Assembly: GCA_963576785.1 (NCBI GenBank) | Contig: OY756146.1 | Location: 1,302,001 to 1,366,000, forward strand | Direction: 5' to 3' | DNA from: Chlorophyllum brunneum | Lineage: Eukaryota > Basidiomycota > Agaricomycetes > Agaricales > Agaricaceae | Length of the DNA stretch: 64,000 nt | In this document: piece by piece, positions 47,297 to 57,777 of the stretch | How the letters are laid out: every line of letters begins with the position of its first letter | Numbering within the stretch: the stretch's first letter is position 1 | Made by a program: the position numbers and the translations under genes | The notes under the pieces: generated by a model | Seen by the model: the letters and a program-made list of their open reading frames with translations, nothing else | The model's database searches: none | Told to the model about the DNA's origin: nothing

Positions 47297-50200
47297 TCAT
47301 AGGGAGTGCCGCCCACCGTGATGAAGGGAAGACTGAGCTTCCAAAGAGCCCGAGAAACCCGAAAGGGGAGAAGAGGGAGGTAGAAGAAGGATGACCAAGC
47401 ACTTGGTCGTTCCATTTGTGCCCGGCGTTGATGTGACGCCTTCGCGGTAGGACAGAGATCCAAGGATCAAGGGAGGGAGGAGAAAAGAAAGCTGGGAACG
47501 CACCTTCAACAAAAGTAGCCTACAATCATCCATCATCACATCGGTTACTTCGAAAGTCTCCTCCGACATGATTTCTGTATATGGCAACCAGCTCACGATA
47601 TCCTTCTTGAAAACACCCTTGACAGGTGTTATAGAAGGCTCGCGAACGACACGTCGTTTTCCCCAGAGGTGATCTTCATTGGTAATCATTGCGCTGGAAC
47701 TTGAAGTGGCATCCGAAGTCGTCACTGAATGAGAATAAGAAAATGACGAAATGCTATTAGAGAGCCAAGGGTAAGAGAAGTTGGAATTGATGTGCAAGTG
47801 AATCGGGTACGGGTATGAATACGAATGGGAGGATGGAGGTGGGGATGGGGATGAAAGGGCTCGTTGTTTGCCTTTGCCTTTATTCATATTTGAGCTTGTC
47901 ATCGAGTCGGTGTGAACCCCATTCACGTGCGCAATAGCTTGAACTTTTGCTTCTGCTTCTGCCTCTGCTTGTTTTAATGAATAAGGATTAAAGTCTCTAA
48001 CCCGAAGGAACCGGTGTGGTCTTCGTCGTGGGGGTAAACCAAATGACGTCGATTGGGGTGATATGATGCCGTTACTTGAGGACGGGATTGGCGTTGAGGG
48101 TTCAGTGGCGTCACTGCTGGAAGATGAAGTTGTGGCATCAGGGTTGCTACCGTTCATTATGAACCTTTCCAAGCTCAGCCCATCATCACTGTCTTCTTCC
48201 TCCTGGTCCAGGGCATGACCTAGGGCCTCCGGGCTCGACCCTTTATCTTCTGGTGTTGCTTCGAGATCATCGTCAAGGACATCAGAAATCACCTTCACCT
48301 TCCCTTTTGCCTTCTCCCCTCCCCCATTCACCCTAACTTTCCCCTTCAAGGTTTCAATCTCATCACAACTTCTCTCACGTCCTTTCTCATCACCCACGTC
48401 CTTTCCCTTTCCCTTTCCCTTTCCATTAACACTCACATTCGCACTGACACCCGCACCTTCCCGCTCCTGTTGTTTACCCTTTCCTTTCCCAACACTATTC
48501 ACCTTTTCAATCTCACTCCTCATCCGACTCATCATTCTCTCCCTCTCCCTTTCTCTCACACTAACACTTTCAACCGTTCTCAACCCATAAATCGCATGCT
48601 GCCAATCCGTACTCAAACATTCTTCAAACCACCTCGTACTAGACGGTCCCCAAACTTCCCAAGGAATAGGCTGGGAATGTCGATGAGGAGAATACGAACG
48701 TTTGCGATGACGATTACGACGCGTGGGTTGAGTGGAAGAAGTAACAGATGGTGAAGGAGGAGGAGGGGGAGGAGGGGGAGGAAGAGGCATTGGGGAAGAG
48801 GATGTGGTGAACGAGGATCGATGTTGGGGTGTTGAGTAGGTGCGGGAGGAGGTATACGTCGGTGGCGTTGATGCTGATCTAGTTTTACTCGACGAGGCGG
48901 CATGCGAAGCAGAAGGGGAAGCAGTTGTAGCGGAAGTAGCAGTGAAGCTCGAAGAAGGATTGGCAGAACCGGACACCGAGCTTCCAGGGCCGAGCGAAGC
49001 AGAAGTCATGACTGGTCCTGGAGAATCAGGTTGCGTAAATATCGGAGATCCAATACCGCCGCTCGTGAATACCGTCGTCCTAGATGGACTGTCTTCAGGT
49101 GAACTTGGGGGTTCTAGTGGTGTCATGGGTGTATCTTCGTCTCTTGCGGTTGTGGAACCAAAAGTGAAGTTGCCGTTGCCTGTGTTGGCAAGGGGCATCC
49201 CGCTGCTGCTTCCATTTGCGCTGAAAGTCGAAGGAAACGGAGAGGAAAATGTCGGGAAAGGTGGGTAGGTTGATGATGTTGAACCCGATGCAGAACCAGA
49301 ACCAGAAGCATTCCCACTACCCCATATACGCGACATGGAGGAAGAACTCGGGGACGACAACAAACTTTTCGACTTTGTCAAAACCGGCGACCGCGTCCCA
49401 CCATATATAGGATCGCCGATAGGAATCTCGACAGACAAAGATGAGGAAACTCCTCCACTCCTCTTTTTCTTCTTCCCCTCTTTCCCATTAACGCCCGCAT
49501 CCGCATTTACAGCCTCCAATATAACTTTTGCATCCCGTAGTTCTTTTTCTTCTTGTCTTCTTTTTAGCGCATTTAAACTCGATTCCAAGGATATCGCACT
49601 GGAATTCTCTCCATGGTTGTGGTTAGGGGAAAAATACCTCGATGTCGAAGGCGAAGAAGGAATCGAAGAAGAGCTTTTCCACAATGGACCGAGTTTACTT
49701 GCGAGTGCAGCAAATGGTGAACTGTTGCTGGGTGTAGAAGAGGTCGCATAGTGAAACCATTCTTTGGGTGGCTCGAGAAGTGTTTTAAGGTTGAGGAAAA
49801 AGACGAATGAATGTACTTGTTGATTCTCGTCGTCTAGATCATCGTCCGTCAGAAAATTCGCGTGATTCACGTTCATAGTCGCGTTGTTTCCATTAATTGT
49901 AGCAGTAGAGTGGGCACTCCCATTGGCGGAGATATTTCCCATAGTGGTGAGATGATGGTTCGTGAGATTGGCCCCGTCTATGCTGTGGTTGTTGGTGCGA
50001 GTGGTATTAAGGTTATTACCATTGTTGACCATGTTATTAGCGGCGATATGCGTGTGGTTGTTAGGGTTGAAGATATAAATACAACAAGCGTGGATCCGTT
50101 CATCAGGGAGTGGGTAATAGAGCTGTTTTGCGGCGCCATTGATGTTGTTCCCATTGTTACCGTCATCGGTATTGCCAAAACTTGACGTAGAATCTGAAGG

Positions 50201-51444
50201 CGGGAATGGGTTCATAGCGCGACCTCTTTGGGAAGGAACATAGCCGGGGGCGGGGTTACAGCTCATAGAGATGTACCAGTACATGTACCCATTTGATAAC
50301 TCCGGAAAGTCATAGCTGTATTGTCGGATTGGGTGACATCCGTTTTTTGTTGAAGAGGGAGGTTGGTTGGCGCGTGAAAGGAGGGGTGTAGGAGATGTAA
50401 GTGGATCCGGGAAAGTATAAACTTCGAATCGGCCGACGGGGAGAACGATAAGGAAGGAAGAGCGGGATAGAAATGTAAAATCGTCTATCCCGTGTTGACT
50501 TGACATTGAGCACTGTATAGAATGAGAAACGGTCTAGAAAGAGAGGGAGGGGGAGACGTACGGGATAATAAGGGTCGTGTTCCCAATTCCAAATTTGGAG
50601 GTGTGCGCCGACGGGGTCCGGAGCTTCTTTTATAAGGAGGCCGACGAGATCTCCAGATACCTGCACCCTTACCGCTGCGAATAGTTCAGGCGGAGGGGGG
50701 ATCGTGGGGTGCCTCTCTAAACAAGAGAGGATAGGTAGGGGGGCTTTGGGATGTGGCTGGTTGGTGGATATTGTTCTTAGATGGAGGTTGTATATGCACT
50801 TGGAACTTGGGGGCAATCAGAGTTTCAAGTTTGTGAAAGAAAGGGAACGTACTCGGGAGGGGCAAGTGCGACGAGAACCAACAGATTCTGGGAGGGATCC
50901 ATGGTAAAATCAATAATAGCGACATCACCCATCGCATGGGTCCATGTCCTCAAAGGACCTCCAGTCCTACCACAATCGTGATCAGTGTCGGCATCCGGCC
51001 TACTCGTTGGCAGCTCGAGAAACGAAATCGAGGCTGTGACGCGATTCTCGTCCTCCCTGCCGTTGCCATATATACCGCCGACGAATTCGTAGACGGATCC
51101 GGTGGGGGGGAGCTGGAGGGTGTGGCGGCCTCTCCACTGCAGATCTCGCCAGGCCTGTTCTCTGTCTCTGAGGACCTTGAGCCTGGTGGCGTAGGGGGGG
51201 TTGTGGGAGGCGGGGAGGACGTCGAGGAGTCTGTGTTTGGAGAGAGAGATGGTGTACTGGAGGCGAGAGGAGTCTGCGATGAGGCGGGAGAGGTGCCTGG
51301 CTGACTGGGGGGGGTGAGTGGGAGCGTGTTTGGAGAGAGAGGACGTACGGCAGCACAGCTGAGGAGGTCGCGTGGGGCGAGATGGGAGAGAATGGCAGCC
51401 AGGAGCTCTGCAGGCAGGGCGAGCAGATGCCTCATCGTGGTCAA
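47297..51444 (-). CDS. Large F-box protein with low-complexity tail
   Basis: The N-terminus, MTTMRHLLALPAELLAAILSHLAPRDLLSC, is an F-box, the Skp1-binding motif of SCF ubiquitin ligases. Next come ARHLSRLIADSSRLQYTISL and a region (WRDLQWRGRHTLQLPPTGSVYEF, VGDLAIIDF-like MGDVAIIDFTMDPSQNLL) typical of basidiomycete F-box proteins with a beta-propeller-like substrate part. The rest is long and disordered: Asn/Gly/Thr-rich, then Ser-rich, a run of nine prolines, Lys/Gly repeats (GKGKGKGK) and acidic stretches. The total exceeds 1,200 residues. The C-terminal end is uncertain; an intron with donor GTGCGT may follow DCRLLLLK near 47503, and 47297 is simply the end of the open frame. ATGs at 51444 and 51435 are both possible starts. 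The target of the ligase is unknown. Confidence 0.78.
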
Positions 51445-51485
51445 GCACAGAGCCGCTTTCTTCCACGTGCTCTCTTCCCGCCCCC
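51445..51485. promoter_or_regulatory. Very short divergent intergenic region (41 bp)
   Basis: This is all that separates the annotated start codons of the F-box gene and the GRIP gene. Core promoters and 5' UTRs must overlap the opposite gene, or one true start codon lies further inside. Confidence 0.5.
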
Positions 51486-53041
51486 ATGCACACCGACTCT
51501 CCCCCGCCAGACGACGACCCGCACCATGTCATCCTCCATCTCAGAGACGAGCTCAAAAGGGCCCACGACGACAAGGACATCCTCGCCGCCCAGCATCACA
51601 ACCTCGTCTCAAAGGTTGCAAACATGCGCAACACCCTCGGGGCCAAGCTCAAGCAAGACGCCGTCAGTCCTGCTCCTCCTTCATTAACACCTGGGCTAAA
51701 TCCCATCTGCACAGGAAGAACTCGATCGCCAGGAACACCTCATCCAACAACTAACTGCCGAACGCGATGACCTCTCCAACACACTCGGCATCCTCCAGCA
51801 AGAACTCGAGATCTCCCAAAAGGACGCAGAGCAGACACACTCCCAGTATACTACTGTGCGTAATCGTATGCAGGTCGTCGCGCAAGAAACGCTACAGCAC
51901 GAACGAGATGTACGCGATCTCCAGAATCAACTCGAACAGGTTAGACTAGACCGAGACGAGTGGAAGAGAAGCGCGGAGAAGGAAAAGGCCGTCGTGGAAG
52001 ACCTCAGGACAGAATTGGACGAGGCGAGGAGGGAGTTGGATGTCATCAAAGGTGGCGAGGAGGTTATTCACGAGGAACTAGACAAGGAGAGGGAAAAGGC
52101 AAGAAATCTCCAGACCGTACTGCAGGACTTTCAGGCTGGTTCGTCCTTCCCCCCTCTTCGGGACCCAAACTCATGTATTCGCGCAGCCAAGGACCACGAA
52201 CTACGGCAGGCCGTCAAAGACTATGAATCTCAACTCGTACAGCTCACCCAATCCCTCGCGGAATTCAAGTCGAGAGCACTAAACGCCGAGGTACGTTATC
52301 CAGTTAGCACCCCCGATTCCGGACACTGATCTACACATTGAAAGCTCCAATTAGAAGAGTCACAGTCCACGACGTCACGAGCACAGCAGCTCGAGAAAGA
52401 GCTCAAGGAGAAAATCCTCCTCATAGGAAAACTCAGGCACGAAGCTGTCATCATGAACGAGCATCTTATCGAGGCGCTCAGGCGTCTCCGCCGTTCATCA
52501 ACCGAAACGAAAACCTCGGTTGATGCTAGACTAGTCACAAACATCCTCTTGCAGTTCCTAATAACGCCGCGGACGGATACTAAGCGGTTTGAGATGTTGG
52601 CTCTCTTAGGGTCTATATTGAGTTGGGGGGAGGAAGAGAGAGAAAAGGCTGGATTGCAGAGAGCTGGGAGTCATATTAATCACCAGGTTGGTAAGGGCGG
52701 GTTCTGGGGGGGTGGAGGAGGTAAAAATTCAGAGGTGGAAAGGACCGATGAAACAGAGGTATGTATACATTGGTGTATTGACGCCTTCTGACAACTCTTT
52801 GCAGTCGTTCTCCCGCCTATGGGTAGAATTTCTCTTGAAGGAGGCATCCTCTGGAGATGGCCAGCCGCCACAGTCACCAACCTCTCTGACAACATCTCTT
52901 CCCGGTAGTCCAGTGCTAAGCCCAATGCTCAGGGCGCCACAAACTAGGAGATTGGCATCCCTTGGAGGAGTGGTGTCAGCGGCCATGGCTAGTTCGCCAG
53001 ACCTCGTCAACGGGAAGGGCAAAGAACGAGCCAGAGAGTGA
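51486..53041 (+). CDS. GRIP-domain golgin, Imh1-like coiled-coil protein
   Basis: This is a Golgi-tethering coiled-coil protein. The start MHTDSPPPDDDPHHVILHLRDELK leads into nearly continuous heptad-rich helix, with exons joined by short introns (for example after KLKQDA at 51663). The GRIP domain near the C-terminus reads SVDARLVTNILLQFLITPR followed by DTKRFEMLALLGSILSW, including the conserved Tyr/Phe and Arg area that binds Arl1 GTPase. A Ser/Pro-rich tail with SPTSLTTSLPGSPVLSP ends at KERARE. Golgi trans-face localisation is known for GRIP proteins and inferred here. Its promoter is shared with the F-box gene. Confidence 0.88.
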
Positions 53042-53144
53042 CCCGGTCATGGACTTTTTTTAGATAATCGGTGGTATTTTGTTTTGTATCATAGCTTTGG
53101 TTCTCTTGGTGCCAGTTCCAGACTAATAAATTAGTAGAAGGTGG

Positions 53145-53936
53145 CTAGTCGTAGTCCATGCCTATGTCGAAGGATGAGAATGGAAGATGATATATGATGC
53201 TGGGTCATACCTCCACCACCTTCGTCCCCACCGCCGTCACCGAGATTGTCATAGTCATCGCCCTCTCCATTATCAAAGTAATTTTCTGCATAGTCATTGT
53301 CATATTCTTCATCGACGTCGTAATCTTCCTGTTCCTCGGATGCCTGAGAACCTCGATCATTGTCTGATTTATCCTCTTCATTGTCTTCGTCGTTGAACTC
53401 GTCCAGATTGACTGCACCTTTCTGTGCACCCGACTTGGAGTCAACTGGAATGCCGTAAGCAAAAGACTCGATCAAGGGCAGCAAGTGCCGCACCTTTTCG
53501 CCTTCTCTGAGGATTAAAGTAGTCATCAAAAACCTCGCGAGGGAAGAACTCTGGATTAAGATCCTTCTTTTTGAGCATAGGCTGTGAGCCCTGCGATGGC
53601 CGATACTTGTCGGAATAACGGGGCAATTCATTTGACTTTGTACGTTCGACGATGTAATACGGCGACTCGCGCAAGCGTTTGACAAAGCCCAGCTGGAGAT
53701 CTATGGTATGCTGTTCATCCGTTGCTGGTTCTGTGAACACAGGAAGATGTCTAGGCTAAAAAGGAGTTCAGTAAGGGTCGCAACTGAGTGGTGATACACA
53801 CTGGATAGAGCTGGGTTGGGTCTCTGGACAGATTCTGGATGTCTGCAAAGGTAAGTCCCATCGGCGGAAGGGCAGCTGCTCCGCCGAAGCCTCGTCCGCT
53901 GCCCCGCCCACGTCCTCCTCCTCGTCCACGCGACAT
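53145..53936 (-). CDS. RPC31: RNA polymerase III subunit Rpc31 (RPC7)
   Basis: This is a subunit of the Pol III-specific Rpc82/34/31 initiation trimer, in the nucleus. The start MSRGRGGGRGRGSGRGFG is the usual Arg/Gly-rich N-terminus, followed by LPPMGLTFADIQ. The core has LGFVKRLRESPYYI, YSDKYRPSQGSQPMLKKK and EFFPREVFDDYFNPQRRRK. The tail is strongly acidic (DEEYDNDYAENYFDNGEGDD) and ends GGGGMDYD. The frame seems to break after RRRK, but a 49-nt GT-AG intron there restores it and joins to VDSKSGAQKGAVNLDEF. A last small exon codes for the final MDYD. Divergent from YRA1 with 194 bp between starts. Confidence 0.93.
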
Positions 53937-54130
53937 CGTCTGTTATCTAGCTCACTCAACAACACCAAACAATACCCTCCACTTTTCAAACTCCGCTTGT
54001 TGCATCAAGTCATAACATTTTGCCTTGCACAGCAACACACCCACTTCTTCCCCCCACCTCACCGTCCCACTCACAGCTCTCAACGCGCCTCCACCGCACT
54101 ACACAACCGGCTCACTTCATTTTCTTCGAC
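53937..54130. promoter_or_regulatory. Divergent promoter region between RPC31 and YRA1
   Basis: These 194 bp separate two divergent housekeeping genes of RNA metabolism. C/T-rich tracts precede the YRA1 start. No TATA box is evident. Confidence 0.5.
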
Positions 54131-55866
54131 ATGGACAAGTCTCTCGACGATGTTAGTACACCTGTGTTTGGGCAGTCGAGAGTCGTTGCTGAAAGAACTC
54201 CTCTAGATCATTTCTACCAACAAGACCAGGCGCCGCCCTTCCAGTCGTCGTGGTTCTGCTCGTACCCAAATTCTCGGCCACCCCACCACAAGCCCTGTTA
54301 CTCGTGCTCGTGCAGCCGCTAGTGTTGGAGCCGCAAAGACCGCAGCCGCACCTGCAGTACCCACAACCGCAGACAAGATCATCGTCTCAAATTTACCTGC
54401 AGACGTGAATGAAGCCCAAATCAAGGTTCGTCTTATAAGAAACGCGTTTTAAAACCCATTCTGACGCGTTAACAGGAATTATTCGCTTCGACTGTTGGTC
54501 CCACAAAAGAAGTCAACCTCAGCTACGACGCATCTGGCCGCTCAAAGGGTGTTGCCGCTGTCACCTTTTCAAAGAAAGGCGATGCCAACAAGGCTTACCA
54601 ACAGTATCATAACCGACTTATCGATGGAAGTTAGTATCCCAGCCCTCCCCTTCTTCACTCTTCTCTCTCGACTCCCCTTGCCCTACCCTCACATTAGCGC
54701 GTGAATCGTTTGGCTCCCTGTCTCTGTTCGTGAGAGCGCCATTTTCGCTATATGATCACCACCAAGAGGACTGCGCAAGGACCTGCGGAGCCACACTTCG
54801 TGGCCTCGACCTGGAGGATGCCCTTTTGTCTATCGACTGCAATGTAGAACAAGGACGAGTCATCTTTTGTCTCGGCCTTGCCTTTTAGGGGTCGCTATCA
54901 TTGGTTGAACCTGCTTTGTCATTGGGTCGCTCATTATTCCCAGGTCTGATCAACCTGGTGATGTTATGATGCCACATGCCCCTATTGGCAAGCCTACCAC
55001 CTGCCTGCTGGTGTGTATGTGGCAACCAGATTGCTCGCTCGTCGTTGCCTGTAGTATTCTATGGCACGCAAAGCGATGCTCCGCCCCGACCTTCTGTGGT
55101 CGATATCGCATAAGCGGCTGTCGAGTGAACACGTTGGAGGATGTTTATGGGGCGGGAGTTGCGTCCCTACCTAACCCCTTCCAGAATACGTGGTTGCACC
55201 CTTCAAAGTCTGACTGGATCAAGAGTGGCAAAGTGGAACCGTTGGTGTTGGGTTTCCTAACTCAAGATGGCAAGTTCTGGGTCGAAACCGGCGATGGTGA
55301 TGAGAGAACAGAGACAAAGCTGCGATTTATACCCGCCCGGTAAAAGCACCACCTTCGATGAGCCCTTGTCATCGAGGGTCTACGCATCTCTCCTTTTACT
55401 TGCTTGGTCTTGCTTTCCGCGTCTTATCAACAATGGACTGATCTTATTCGCTCTCTTCCTCCCCGCATTCCTCAAATTCGAACAGAACGGCCAATGAAAA
55501 TTGAAATTGTCGTCGATCCTTCGCGTCCTCTACCCCTCGCGTCCCGGGTTGCTCCTGCACCTGGTACAAATGGAACACAACCCACCAAGTATGTCAGTCC
55601 ACTTGATACACATGATTGTTTGTTGACTTTTGGTTGAGAAGGGCGGCTGCTGCAATTACTGGTAGACGTGCTCCTAGACGCAAAGGGCCTGTGAAACGGG
55701 GTGAAAGGCCACAGAAGTCGGCTGCAGATCTTGATGCCGAAATGGAGGTTCGTATTTGTTTTTACATCTCTATTTTACGTGAACTTGACATTCAATTTAA
55801 TAGGATTACACCGCATCAAATGCCCCTGCTGCTGCTGCTCCGGCACCTGCTGCCGCGACTGCTTAA
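54131..55866 (+). CDS. YRA1: mRNA-export adaptor Yra1/ALY-REF
   Basis: This RNA-binding adaptor links spliced mRNA to the export receptor Mex67. Exon 1 (54131-54151) codes MDKSLDD, exon 2 (54207-54425) begins IISTNKTRRR, the REF N-box, followed by Arg-rich sequence. The RRM runs from KIIVSNLPADVNEAQIKELF to GRSKGVAAVTFSKKG and NRLIDG; exon 3 is 54476-54629. The end of the RRM, KRPMKIEIVVDPSRP, is in exon 4 starting at 55486. The C-terminus has GRRAPRRKGPVKRGER and LDAEMEDYTAS, the C-box. Between exons 3 and 4 is an 856-nt intron, whose flanking codons fit exactly (GGA A/AA CGG). Other introns of this gene are about 50-70 nt. All RNA-binding motifs are intact. Confidence 0.93.
54630..55485 (+). 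other. Oversized intron of the YRA1 homologue
   Basis: The donor is GTTAGT and the acceptor is AACAG, with coding sequence continuous across it. At 856 nt it is about fifteen times the local norm. An open frame of 125 codons (54966-55343) lies inside on the same strand, without known domain. I see no terminal repeats, so a simple transposon insertion is not evident. See the finding on possible autoregulation. Confidence 0.8.
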
Positions 55867-56564
55867 ACACGACATAAGTAGGAGGTAGAAAAGGTGTGGT
55901 AGTTGGACCTGTGATTTGTCTCTTTCGCTTTTCCCTTTCATGTCTCTTCCTTCTACCTCTTACTGTCGGCGACCCCTCTGACTCATCGTCATACCCGTAA
56001 ACTCCTCTCCTCCAGGATATTGGTCCTGGTGACTGTTGTTTTTTTTTCTGTGTCCTTGCGCTTCACCTATGCTCGTCTTTTAGCCTCAGTAGTTGTCTTG
56101 TTTGGGCTAGATGTAATATCGTAATTCAAGTTTACTATTTCTCTTGACTTTGAAATCTGTTCCTAGCCGAATGTGTGACGCTGAAGCTGTTACACATAAA
56201 CACTCCTCGCTGTCATGAGTAGGGTTCAGGCAGGTTGTACTGGTCCCCCCCCGGTCCGTTATACTCGCAGCACTTCTCACTGGGGTCATAGCGCTGAGAA
56301 GCATTGTGATACTTCATAGTAAGTTGCCACAGTAACAAGTACTCCCTAAACCGACTTCGTTTTCCAGATCGTTCAGATCGATGGATTGGGCCAAACCCAC
56401 CTTCCCTGGTAGTGATCCGATAGTTTGGTGAAGTCCTTGAGGCGGCCATGCTGCATCCAAACTTCCGGACGTGACCGGAAGGCCCATGTCGTATTTGTGA
56501 GGCTACCCACCTCACAGCACCAATCCCCACCCCCGTATCATCATTTTAACTGACCATTCGAATT
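55867..56564. other. Intergenic region
   Basis: This holds the YRA1 3' end and the upstream region of the P-loop gene. Pyrimidine-rich tracts follow the YRA1 stop. No further gene seen. Confidence 0.6.
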
Positions 56565-57771
56565 ATGGCGGAAGTTGAGTTCAATGGCTTCAGGAGCGAT
56601 GATATCGTCATTATGTCAGTATCTTCTACAAGGTCTCATTCTACGATATGCAGTAGTTGACATTTTACTCTAGGTTTATGGGTCTCATTGGGAATGGAAT
56701 GAGCTCTGTGAGAAGCACCCCCAATGATCCCATACTCTGCGATACTGACGCGAGACCAAAGTTCGTCGACCTCCTCGTGAACCAGCCAGGCCATCGATCC
56801 GGGCACACGCTGGAATCAGTCACTACGCAGATCCAAGCTGTCCGCGTGCAGCACCCCATCTACAATGACAGGGTTGTTCTCATCGACACTCCTGGTTTCA
56901 ATCATACTGCGAGATCAGACAGGGATATTCCATCAGAGATTTATGGTTGTCTACGAGACATGTGAGCCGAAATAGGTCTTGGGAGTCCTAAGTCAACTGA
57001 ATGGCAGCGAATAGATACAAGAACGGCCGTGGACTCAGCGGGCTCATCTACCCCCAACGCATCAGCGACAATCGCTTTGACATCATCAACGGCAATAATC
57101 TTGATATGCTCAACGACTTGTGTAGTAATAGTGCTATGCACCAGGTCGTCTTTGTGTCTACGATGTGGGACCAAGTCGAATCAGAAGACGGCCGGACGAG
57201 GGAAAAGGCATTGGAGGAAACACTCTGGAAAACTTTCTCGACAAGGGGTCCACAACGGATCGTTTATACACGACCAACCCTACTGGGGCGTGGCGCATCG
57301 TGGACGAGTTGATTGTAAAACACAAGATCATGGACTTGAGATTTATCCAAGAGCTGCTTAATTCCCATATCACCCCCTATGAGGCTGCTGCCAAAATTCT
57401 CGATAGGACGTTTCCCCAGGGGACATTATCCGCTAAAAAAAAAGTTGGAGTCGCTTCTCCTTCACCCGGGTGTTTCGGATAACTCAGTGTTAAGGAAGGG
57501 AATAGAGAGGGAGCTTTGGATAATTGATCAGAATTTTCAACAGAGCTCCGGAGAGGCGACAACTCAACATAGTATGAATTCATTGGGGAAACAGAAGTTG
57601 AAATACCTTTTTGGAAAGAACCCAATCGTTGTAAGCCCTACCCGAGACTGCAAGGCTGAAGCTAATCCTATTCCTAGGGAGCCAAGAGTAGGACACGACC
57701 CTCTACCACTTCCCAGGGAGGCACACATAGCTCCAAGTCTCACGACGCCCGTGGCAGGACTCGTACCCTAA
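56565..57771 (+). pseudogene. AIG1-like P-loop GTPase gene, damaged
   Basis: This resembles the AIG1-type G-domain proteins that are numerous in agaricomycetes. The start MAEVEFNGFRSDDIVIM leads into FMGLIGNGMSS, where the P-loop (GxxGxGK[ST]) has Met for the essential Lys. Then follow FVDLLVNQPGHRSGHTLESVT (switch I-like), VVLIDTPGF (DxxG motif), GLSGLIYPQRISDNR and VVFVSTMWDQVE (G4-like). After ETLWKTF the family pattern continues in another frame (LDKGSTTDR, then GAWRIVDELI), and again after a run of nine A at 57435-57443 (KLESLLLHPGVS to LGKQKLKYLFG). No intron explains either shift. So the gene is likely a pseudogene or contains sequencing errors. It ends near 57771, directly before the kinase gene; the two might once have been joined. 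Confidence 0.72.
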
Positions 57772-57777
57772 TACCAG

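Noticed and set aside
48840..49268. Plus-strand ORFs across the F-box gene tail
   Set aside because: They are shadows of the Ser/Gly/Asn-rich low-complexity coding sequence on the minus strand.
53480..53580. Apparent frameshift in RPC31 after RRRK
   Set aside because: A 49-nt GT-AG intron (GTGCGG to TTCCAG on the minus strand) restores the frame exactly and joins VDSKSG, so the gene is intact.
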